Positions 15,974 to 22,626 of a DNA stretch of 64,000 nt are shown piece by piece. The translations under genes and the position numbers were made by a program. Numbering within the stretch: the first letter of the stretch is position 1; each line of letters opens with the position of its first letter. A model generated the notes under the pieces. That model saw nothing but the letters and a program-made list of their open reading frames with translations. It was not told the origin of the DNA and ran no database searches. The DNA comes from Verrucomicrobiota bacterium (GTDB lineage: Bacteria; Verrucomicrobiota; Verrucomicrobiia; Opitutales; Opitutaceae), in contig JAFAAS010000103.1 in assembly GCA_023426435.1 (NCBI GenBank), positions 62,001 through 126,000 of the forward strand. The letters run 5' to 3'.

Positions 15974-17626
15974 ATGAACTTCCTCGCTCGATTCCTGGTC
16001 TCCGCCGCCCTCGTCGTCCCGCTGTCGACCGCCATGGCGGAACTTCCTCACCTGAAACAGCAAGGCACGGCGAAGCAGTTGATCGTCGACGGCCGCCCTT
16101 TCCTCATTCGTGGCGGCGAGTTGGGAAACTCCACCGGCGAGCCCGACTATCTTCGAACCTACTGGCCGAAATTGCAGGCCCTGGGTCTCAACACCGTCCT
16201 CGCGCCGATCTACTGGGATGTGATCGAGCCGGAGGAAGGTCGTTTCGATTTTTCCACGGTCGATCGGCTGATTGCCGACGCCCGTGAAAACGACCTTCGC
16301 CTGGTCCTGCTGTGGTTCGGTTCCTGGAAGAACAGCATGTCGTGCTACGCACCCGCGTGGGTGAAACAGGACTTCAAACGCTTCCCGCGGAGTCGCACGT
16401 CCGACGGCGCGGCGATCGAGATTCTTTCGCCCTTCCATGCGTCGAATCGCGACACCGACGCGCGTTCGTTTGCCGCGTTGATGCGTCGGATTCGCGAGAT
16501 CGACGGCACTCAAAACACCGTGGTGATGGTGCAGGTCCAGAACGAGATCGGCATGATTCCCGAGGCGCGCGACCGCGATCCCGAAGCGGACCGGCAGTTC
16601 GCCGGCCCCGTCCCGGCCGAACTCATGGATTATCTGGTGAAGAACGAGGCGACGTTGGCGCCGGAACTTCGCGAGACGTGGGTCAAGGCCGGAGCGAAAC
16701 GACAAGGCACCTGGACCGAAATTTTCGGCCCGACCGTCGCGACCGATGAGATCTTCATGGCGTGGCATTTCGCGCGCTACGTCGAAGTCGTGACCGCCGC
16801 CGGGAAAAAGGAGCATCCGCTACCGATGTTCGTGAACGCTGCGCTGATTCGTTCGGGTCACTTGCCAGGCCAGTATCCCAGCGCCGGGCCTTTGCCGCAT
16901 TTGATGGACGTGTGGCGCGCCGGGTCGCCCTCGACCGATTTTCTGGCGCCGGACATTTACTTCCAGGATTTCTCCGGCTGGGCGCGTCGCTACGCTCGCA
17001 ACGGCAATCCGCTGTTCATTCCCGAGACGCTCCGCAGCGCCGAATCGGCCGCGAATTGCCTGTATGCGTTTGGCGCGCTCGATGCGATCGGGTTTTGCCC
17101 GTTCGGCATCGAGACGATCGCCGAGCCGGCCGGAAAATTGTTGAAGGACAGCTACGCCCTCGTGGCGCAGCTCTCGCCCCTGATTGCCGAACATCAGGGA
17201 CGTGGAACGATGACGGGGCTCTTGCCTGCCGGACCTGAACAACGACAGCCGCAACAAGTCTGGCTCGGCGGATACGTCGTTCACGTCGCGTTCGAGCGCG
17301 GCACTCCGCCGCCCCTTTCGGATGGCGTGATCAATCCGACGGGAGCCGCGGGCGGCGCGCCGACGTTGCCGGCCGGAGGGCTGGTGATCGCGATCGGTCC
17401 GGACGAGTTCCTGTTCGCCGGAACCGGCATCACGGCCACATTCAGCCAGCGCACTGGAGAGAAAATGCAGATCGGCCTGCTCAGCGTCGAAGAAGGAAAT
17501 TTCGTCGATGGCAAATGGCGCCACATTCGCTGGCTGAATGGCGATCAGACAAATCAGGGTCGCCACGTGCGGATCGCTCCCGGCCGCTTCGAAATCCAGC
17601 GCGTAAAGCTTTATCGCTACAATTAG
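15974..17626 (+). CDS. secreted GH35-like beta-galactosidase with DUF5597
   Basis: A 550-aa protein. ATG 15974 begins a signal peptide (MNFLARFLVSAALVVPLSTA). The TIM barrel has the GH35/GH42 landmarks FLIRGGELGNSTGEPDYLRT, TVLAPIYWDVIEPEEGRFDF, the acid/base site in VMVQVQNEIGMIP and the probable nucleophile Glu in NPLFIPETLR. The C-terminal beta domain (VWLGGYVVHVAFERG, onward to FEIQRVKLYRYN) corresponds to DUF5597. Such enzymes remove terminal galactose from plant or algal glycans. A start at 15884 would place 30 residues before the signal and is rejected. It stands alone. Confidence 0.87.
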   Translation: MNFLARFLVSAALVVPLSTAMAELPHLKQQGTAKQLIVDGRPFLIRGGELGNSTGEPDYLRTYWPKLQALGLNTVLAPIYWDVIEPEEGRFDFSTVDRLIADARENDLRLVLLWFGSWKNSMSCYAPAWVKQDFKRFPRSRTSDGAAIEILSPFHASNRDTDARSFAALMRRIREIDGTQNTVVMVQVQNEIGMIPEARDRDPEADRQFAGPVPAELMDYLVKNEATLAPELRETWVKAGAKRQGTWTEIFGPTVATDEIFMAWHFARYVEVVTAAGKKEHPLPMFVNAALIRSGHLPGQYPSAGPLPHLMDVWRAGSPSTDFLAPDIYFQDFSGWARRYARNGNPLFIPETLRSAESAANCLYAFGALDAIGFCPFGIETIAEPAGKLLKDSYALVAQLSPLIAEHQGRGTMTGLLPAGPEQRQPQQVWLGGYVVHVAFERGTPPPLSDGVINPTGAAGGAPTLPAGGLVIAIGPDEFLFAGTGITATFSQRTGEKMQIGLLSVEEGNFVDGKWRHIRWLNGDQTNQGRHVRIAPGRFEIQRVKLYRYN

Positions 17627-17711
17627 CCGCGGGCATCCGTGACGGCAGCGCCACGCGCGCTCTCGTTCTTCTGCTTGCCGCGCGCGAGCCGCCGCCGCTC
17701 TTTTACGTCTC

Positions 17712-18959
17712 ATGCCCGAGACCCCGCCGGCCGACATCCGCGCTCAACTCGACGCCCTTTATCGCGCGGAGAGCGGACGCGTTCTTGCCACGTTGATCCG
17801 ACTGCTCGGCGATTTCGACCGCGCGGAAGATGCGATGCAGGACGCGTTCAGCGCCGCGTTGAAGCGCTGGCCCGTGGAAGGATTTCCCCGCAACCCGCGG
17901 GCGTGGTTGATCTCCGCGGGACGCTTCAAGGCGATCGATGCGATGCGACGCCGGGTGCGGTTCGATGCCGCGCAGGAGGACATTGCGGACACCCTGCACG
18001 GCAGCGAAACGGCGGCGCTCGAAGCGGACGACGAACTCCCCGACGACCGTCTCAAGCTCATCTTCACGTGCTGCCATCCCGCGCTCGCGCCGGAGGCCAG
18101 CGCCGCTCTGACGTTGCGCGAGGTGTGCGGTTTGACGACCGAGGAAATTGCGCGCGCGTTTCTCACGTCGGCGCCGACCATCGCGCAACGCATCGTCCGT
18201 GCCAAAGCGAAGATCCGCGACGAGCGCATTCCTTATCAGGTGCCATCCGGCGCAGAGCTGCCGCCGAGAATGAACGCCGTGCTCGCCGTCATTTACCTCC
18301 TGTTCAACGAAGGCTACGCCGCGTCGTCCGGCGCATCGCTCACGCGCACCGAACTGTCGGACGAAGCCATCCGGCTGGGACGCATCGTGGCCGAACTGCT
18401 GCCGAACCCGGAAGTCTTCGGCCTGCTTGCTCTGATGTTGCTACATGAATCGCGACGCGGGACGCGTGTCGACCCCGAAGGCGAGTTGGTGCTGCTCGAG
18501 CAGCAGGATCGTTCGCGTTGGAATCAGACCTTGATTCGCGAAGGCATCGTGTTGGTGGAAAAATCTCTCGGCACGCGTCGCTTCGGTCCTTTCACCCTGC
18601 AAGCCGCGATCGCGGCGGTTCACGCCGAAGCACGGACGGCGGACGAAACAGACTGGCGGCAAATTTGTGCCTTGTATGCCGCACTGCTCGCGATGCAGCC
18701 CTCGCCTGTCGTCGAGCTCAATCGCGCCGCCGCGGTGGCGATGCACGAAGGCCCGGCCGCGGGACTCGCTCTTGTTGACGGGCTCCTCGCCCGCGGAGAA
18801 TTACGGCAATACCACCTCGCGCACGCGGCTCGCGCCGACCTTTGCCGCCGGCTCGGACGCTCGGACGACGCGCGCGCGGCGTATGAAGAGGCGTTGACGT
18901 TGACGAGTTCAGAACCGGAACGCCGCTATCTCGAAAAACGCCTGCGCAAGCTCGGATGA
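17712..18959 (+). CDS. ECF42-type RNA polymerase sigma factor with TPR-like tail
   Basis: A 415-aa protein. Sigma2: LLGDFDRAEDAMQDAFSAAL and NPRAWLISAGRFKAIDAMRR; sigma4: LTLREVCGLTTEEIARAFLT with SAPTIAQRIVRAKAKIRDER as the recognition helix. Residues ~185-415 form the helical SnoaL-free, TPR-like extension (VLAVIYLLFNEGYAASSGAS, LCRRLGRSDDARAAYEEALT) typical of ECF42. Family members are usually encoded next to a DGPF/YCII-domain protein instead of an anti-sigma factor, and that is what follows here at 19034. The C-terminal extension is thought to control activity. ATG at 17712. Confidence 0.9.
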   Translation: MPETPPADIRAQLDALYRAESGRVLATLIRLLGDFDRAEDAMQDAFSAALKRWPVEGFPRNPRAWLISAGRFKAIDAMRRRVRFDAAQEDIADTLHGSETAALEADDELPDDRLKLIFTCCHPALAPEASAALTLREVCGLTTEEIARAFLTSAPTIAQRIVRAKAKIRDERIPYQVPSGAELPPRMNAVLAVIYLLFNEGYAASSGASLTRTELSDEAIRLGRIVAELLPNPEVFGLLALMLLHESRRGTRVDPEGELVLLEQQDRSRWNQTLIREGIVLVEKSLGTRRFGPFTLQAAIAAVHAEARTADETDWRQICALYAALLAMQPSPVVELNRAAAVAMHEGPAAGLALVDGLLARGELRQYHLAHAARADLCRRLGRSDDARAAYEEALTLTSSEPERRYLEKRLRKLG

Positions 18960-19033
18960 TTTTTTCGCGATCGATGTCGAAAGTCGCGCGCTCCGTTCGA
19001 CGAGTCGTGCACATCCCATAGCTCCCTCCTGCC

Positions 19034-19437
19034 ATGAAATTCATCTGCCTCGGTTACATCGATCACAACGTCTTCGCCTCCATGTCGGAGGCTGAACAAC
19101 TCTCGATGGTCGACCGCTGCTTCGCCTATGACGACGAACTGCGCGCCAACGGACACTTCGTCGGCGGCGAGGCCTGCAGCCTCCCAACACGGCGATGACG
19201 TTGCGCTACGCCAACGGAAAGATCGTCGTCACCGACGGGCCCTTCGCGGAAACGAAAGAGCAGCTGGGCGGCATCATGATTCTCGAAGCCCGCGACCTGA
19301 ATCATGCGGTCGATCTGATCTCGAAGCACCCCGGAGCGAAATACGGTCCATGGGAGATCCGGCCCGCCGCCGATCTCGACGAAATGGTGCGCCAAAGCGA
19401 AGCGCGCCGCGCCGCAAAGCGCCGCGAAATCAGGTAG
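19034..19437 (+). pseudogene. YCII/DGPF-domain protein, frameshifted
   Basis: The first frame gives FICLGYIDHNVFASMSEAEQ, CFAYDDELRANGHFVGGEAC, then SLPTRR and a stop at 19196. The second frame, from before 19195, gives MTLRYANGKIVVTDGPFAET, KEQLGGIMILEARDLNHAVD and PGAKYGPWEIRPAADLDE. Together they make a full-length YCII-related protein of the kind paired with ECF42 sigma factors. Adding one base near 19170-19175 (GAGGCCTGCAG to GAGGCCCTGCAG) would restore GEALQPPNTAMTLRYANGK. The break is either a real one-base deletion or a sequencing error. Confidence 0.85.
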
Positions 19438-19488
19438 GGAGGCGTCGCGCCGCGGCTCACCCGGGACGATTCACCGGGGCGCAGAATC

Positions 19489-20475
19489 CTACGCGGCGCG
19501 CGCAAAGCTCCCCGCACGTCTCACGATCCTCCCGTGCAGATCCGCGTCGACATTCCGACCCGTGATTGGAAGCGCCACGCTTTTCGCCGAACCTACTTTC
19601 CCGCTCAACCATGCGGCCACCGCCGTCGCGCCGGCGCCTTCCGCCACGATGCCATGATCGAGCGCCAATGTCGCAACCGCTGCGGCGATCTCATCCTCGG
19701 TCACGGTCACGACGTCGTCGACGAACGGAGCGGCGTGAGCAAACGCGGTCGCTCCCACGCGTGCCACCGCGAGTCCGTCCGCTAACGTCGGCAATGTCGT
19801 CGCCGACCCCGGCCCGCCGCGCAGGCACGCGGCGAGGAAACCCGCCGCGTTTTGCGGCTCGACCGCAACCACGCGCACCTCGGGCCGCAGCGATTTCACG
19901 ACCGTGACAACCCCGGCCAACAATCCGCCGCCGCCAACCGGCACCACCACCGTGTCCAGGTTCGGCACCTGCTCGAGCAACTCCAACGCGACCGTTCCCT
20001 GCCCGGCGATCACGCGGAGATCGTCGAAGGGATGAACATACGTCGCGCCTCGCTCTTCGGCGACCGCGCGCGCAAATCGTTCGGCCGTGTCGAAATCGTC
20101 TCCGTGCAACACGACATGCGCGCCCAGCTCCCGACACCGCGCGATCTTCAAGACCGAGGCGTTCACCGGCATCACGACCGTCACATTCACGCCCAAACCC
20201 GCGCCGTGATACGCGAGCCCGGCCGCATGATTTCCGGCCGACGCCGCCACGACACCACGAGCGCGTTCCGCGAGCGTGAGGCTGAGCAACGCGTGCCGCG
20301 CACCGCGCTCCTTGAAGGAACCGGTGCGTTGCAGGTCTTCGCGTTTGAACCATACCTGCGCCCCCGCGGCATGCGACAGCGAGGACGATTCCTGCACGGG
20401 CGTGCGGCGCACGCCGCCCGCGAGCAGGCGGTGCGCGGCAAGAACATCGTTGAACTTCAGGGAAGGCGTTTTCAT
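19489..20475 (-). CDS. ilvA: threonine dehydratase (short form, no ACT-like domain)
   Basis: A 328-aa fold-type II PLP enzyme. The Schiff-base lysine is in RTGSFKERGARHAL, the cofactor phosphate loop is VPVGGGGLLAG, and AASAGNHAAGLAYHGAGLGV is the substrate loop. The reaction expected is L-threonine to 2-oxobutanoate and ammonia, the first step to isoleucine. It ends at the catalytic domain, so the ~180-residue C-terminal regulatory region of biosynthetic E. coli-type IlvA is absent. Near the end, ITGRNVD replaces the usual SGGNID. The ATG at 20475 is only two bases past the U-tract of a terminator in an isoleucine-rich leader, which argues for a biosynthetic role. Serine dehydratase or racemase activity is an alternative. 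Confidence 0.85.
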   Translation of the reverse strand: MKTPSLKFNDVLAAHRLLAGGVRRTPVQESSSLSHAAGAQVWFKREDLQRTGSFKERGARHALLSLTLAERARGVVAASAGNHAAGLAYHGAGLGVNVTVVMPVNASVLKIARCRELGAHVVLHGDDFDTAERFARAVAEERGATYVHPFDDLRVIAGQGTVALELLEQVPNLDTVVVPVGGGGLLAGVVTVVKSLRPEVRVVAVEPQNAAGFLAACLRGGPGSATTLPTLADGLAVARVGATAFAHAAPFVDDVVTVTEDEIAAAVATLALDHGIVAEGAGATAVAAWLSGKVGSAKSVALPITGRNVDADLHGRIVRRAGSFARAA

Positions 20476-20477
20476 GG

Positions 20478-20514
20478 AAAAACAAAAAAGCCCTGAGCGG
20501 TGAGCTCAGGGCTT
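20478..20514 (-). terminator. leader terminator (attenuator stem) before ilvA
   Basis: On the minus strand GCCCTGAGC-TCACC-GCTCAGGGC (20512-20490), extendable by two A-T pairs, is followed by T6-G-T5 at 20489-20478. The U-tract ends two bases before the ilvA ATG, so the element lies inside the 5' leader and not after a gene. Confidence 0.9.
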
Positions 20515-20541
20515 CGGAGAGAGTGGTTGATCGGTTCGAAA

Positions 20542-20616
20542 TTACACAGCCACACGCCGCCGCCCTGAGAAGGGGCGCATAATGATCGCGGCGATGATGA
20601 TCGAACGGTGGCTCAT
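20542..20616 (-). CDS. ilvA leader peptide, 24 aa, isoleucine-rich
   Basis: ATG 20616 to TAA 20542 encodes MSHRSIIIAAIIMRPFSG followed by RRRVAV. Codons 6-8, 11 and 12 are isoleucine (ATC x4, ATT x1), five of seven positions. The ORF is too short and too biased to be a normal protein; its position before a terminator and an isoleucine-pathway gene matches classical leader peptides. No strong ribosome site precedes the ATG, which is a weak point. The frame is open further upstream, so only the downstream part may be translated as a leader. Confidence 0.6.
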   Translation of the reverse strand: MSHRSIIIAAIIMRPFSGRRRVAV

Positions 20617-20690
20617 GTCAGAACGCCAAGAGAACCGACCCGGACGCTTTTGTCGAGTCGTGAGTTTTCGGATACGAGCGCGGGCGTCAT

Positions 20691-21965
20691 CTACGCGGGC
20701 ACCGCGCGCAGTCCCGAACGCGATATTCGCGGAAACGTGAACGCAATCGCCGCCGCGCCGACGCCCAGCGCGGCCGATCCAAGATAAAGCCAGCGATAGG
20801 TTTGCCACGTGTCGAAAATCCATCCGCCCGCCACCGGCCCGAGCGCCATGCCGAGCGCCGACAGCATCGTGGCCGCGCCAAACACAGCGCCCATGATGCG
20901 TTGCCCGAAAAACTCGCGCGCGAGAACGGCATACAGCGGCATGACGCCGCCGTAAGCCGCACCGAAGAAAATCGCCAGCAGGTAGAACTCGCCGGTGCGA
21001 CGGATCGCCACAAACGTGGCGATCGCGGCCGCTTGCGCGAGCAGACCGGCGATCAGCACGCGTTTCGCGCCGAGCCGGTCCGCCGCAACGCCAAACAACA
21101 GACGTCCGCCCAACCCGGCGAGTCCTTCGACGCTGTAAACGCTCACCGCCGCCATCGTCGAAAGCCCGCAGAGTTGCGCGTAACTCATCATGTGAAAGAT
21201 CGGGCCCGAGTGCGCGGCGCAGCAGAGGAAGTAAACGCCTCCGAGCGCGAGGAATTGCGGCGAGAGCAGCGCGTTCCGCAACCCGCCCTCGACCGACGGC
21301 ACGTCACGCGCAGCCGGCACAACATTTTCCCGCGCGCTTGCCGGGGGATTTTTGACGAACAACGCGGCGGGAATCAGCAACCCCCACGCGGCCAGCCCGA
21401 TCGCGGCCATCGCGGTCCGCCAGTCGTAATGCGAAACCAGCCAGCCGGCGAAAGGAGAAACGGTGAGCGGCGCCATGCCCATGCCGGCCGAGACGAGCGA
21501 CACGGCGAGTCCGCGTTGCGTGTCGAACCATCCTGTCACCGCCGCAATCATCGGCGCGAAGAACGCGCCGGCGGAAAGCCCGATCAGCACCCCATAACCA
21601 ATCTGAAAACCCAGCAACGAGGTAGCCCGGCTTGCCATCAGCAAACCGGCTCCGAGCAACACCGCGCCCGCCAGCACCACCATGCGCACGCCGAAACGGT
21701 CGCTGATCGCTCCCCAAGCAAAGCCCGCGATTCCCATCACGACAAAATCGATCGTCATCGCGCCCGAGATCGCCGCTCGACTCCAGCCCGTTGCGGCCGA
21801 AATCGGCCCGAGGAAAACGGCCAGCGAAAACATCGACCCGATCGCGACGCATCCCATCAATCCGCCGAGCGCCACGATCACCCAGCGGTAGGAACTCGGC
21901 GCGGCCGGTCGATCGTCAGCGTGATGGGCGACGTGGCCAGTTTGAGGTGAACGTCGAAGCGACAT
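20691..21965 (-). CDS. MFS transporter (OFA/monocarboxylate-like)
   Basis: A 424-aa protein with 12 predicted membrane helices. Visible MFS phrases: GAISDRFGVRMVVLAGAVLL after helix 2, GWFDTQRGLAVSLVSAGMGM, FAGWLVSHYDWRTAMAAIG, and a second-half loop GVAADRLGAKRVLIAGLLAQ. The N-terminal start of helix 1 (YRWVIVALGGLMGCVAIGSM) and the GWSRAAISGA phrase resemble oxalate/formate and monocarboxylate transporters. The substrate cannot be fixed. ilvA follows downstream on the same strand, separated by the attenuator leader, so partial co-transcription is possible. ATG 21965. Confidence 0.85.
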   Translation of the reverse strand: MSLRRSPQTGHVAHHADDRPAAPSSYRWVIVALGGLMGCVAIGSMFSLAVFLGPISAATGWSRAAISGAMTIDFVVMGIAGFAWGAISDRFGVRMVVLAGAVLLGAGLLMASRATSLLGFQIGYGVLIGLSAGAFFAPMIAAVTGWFDTQRGLAVSLVSAGMGMAPLTVSPFAGWLVSHYDWRTAMAAIGLAAWGLLIPAALFVKNPPASARENVVPAARDVPSVEGGLRNALLSPQFLALGGVYFLCCAAHSGPIFHMMSYAQLCGLSTMAAVSVYSVEGLAGLGGRLLFGVAADRLGAKRVLIAGLLAQAAAIATFVAIRRTGEFYLLAIFFGAAYGGVMPLYAVLAREFFGQRIMGAVFGAATMLSALGMALGPVAGGWIFDTWQTYRWLYLGSAALGVGAAAIAFTFPRISRSGLRAVPA

Positions 21966-22040
21966 GAGGATTCGGTTTCGTTCTCCAACGAACGACCACG
22001 CCTGCAGCGGACACCTGCGAAGAGTTTTATTCCCGAACGC

Positions 22041-22481
22041 TCACCAATAAAACATGCCTTTCGCCAACAGCACGATCCCGAGCATCAGGCCGGCGACGAT
22101 CCGGTGCGTGTAACGAAAGCGGCAAAGATCCATCGTGCCTTTGATCGAAGCGCGAATCGCCGTCACGAACACGCCGAGCACCGCAAACGCGAGCACCATC
22201 TTGACGGTGAGCAGGATTCCAAAACGGGTCTGAAAGAAATCGGGGCGCGCCGAGTAGTGCACCCAGAACATCGCCAGTCCGGTTAGAAACAGCAGCGCCA
22301 CGACGACCGGCATGAATTTGCGCACGCGCCGCGGGATTTCCTCCGCAATCTTCTCGGCCGTTCCGGGCGGCAGCGCTTTTTCCATCGGTTCGATGACAAG
22401 CACTTCGAAAAACACCGCGCCCACAAAGGTGATCGCACAGAGCAGATGGATCGTGAGAAGGATGCCGTAGTAGGAGCCCAT
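22041..22481 (-). CDS. CopD-like four-helix membrane protein
   Basis: A 146-aa protein with four hydrophobic helices: YYGILLTIHLLCAITFVGAV, MPVVVALLFLTGLAMFW, ILLTVKMVLAFAVLGVFVTA and RIVAGLMLGIVLLAKGMFYW. The histidine in the first helix (TIHLLCAITFVG) and the LLTVKMVLAF phrase fit the CopD/DUF2269-like group, which may handle copper or haem. It has no partner gene such as copC nearby. Function uncertain. Confidence 0.65.
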   Translation of the reverse strand: MGSYYGILLTIHLLCAITFVGAVFFEVLVIEPMEKALPPGTAEKIAEEIPRRVRKFMPVVVALLFLTGLAMFWVHYSARPDFFQTRFGILLTVKMVLAFAVLGVFVTAIRASIKGTMDLCRFRYTHRIVAGLMLGIVLLAKGMFYW

Positions 22482-22568
22482 GCGATGAGTTTAGCGCACG
22501 GGCCGGCGCGTGCCTTGATTTGGGTCAAGGTGGAGGCGTTTCGCCCGGAGTGCCGCGACGAGCGCACC

Positions 22569-22600
22569 TAAAGAAAAGCCGGCTGCGGAAGCAGCCGGCT
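22569..22600 (-). terminator. intrinsic terminator after the TonB receptor gene
   Basis: On the minus strand AGCCGGCTGC-TTCC-GCAGCCGGCT (22600-22577) is followed by TTCTTTA. It starts 27 nt past the receptor stop at 22627. Confidence 0.85.
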
Positions 22601-22626
22601 CGAAGATCCGAAATCGGACGCGCCGA

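Larger units (their letters stand above)
20478..20616 (-). promoter_or_regulatory. candidate isoleucine attenuator leader of ilvA
   Basis: The leader joins an Ile-rich ORF (20616-20542), a competitor segment CTCAGGGC (20569-20562) and the terminator (20514-20478). CTCAGGGC is identical to most of the 3' terminator arm, so it can pair over 8 bp with the 5' arm GCCCTGAG (20512-20505) to form an antiterminator. It can alternatively fold locally (CGCCC 20577-20573 with GGGCG 20565-20561). A ribosome stalled on the Ile run at 20601-20593 would leave the segment free to form the antiterminator. No convincing promoter was identified; the MFS gene ends 75 nt upstream, so read-through from it is possible. 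Confidence 0.65.
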
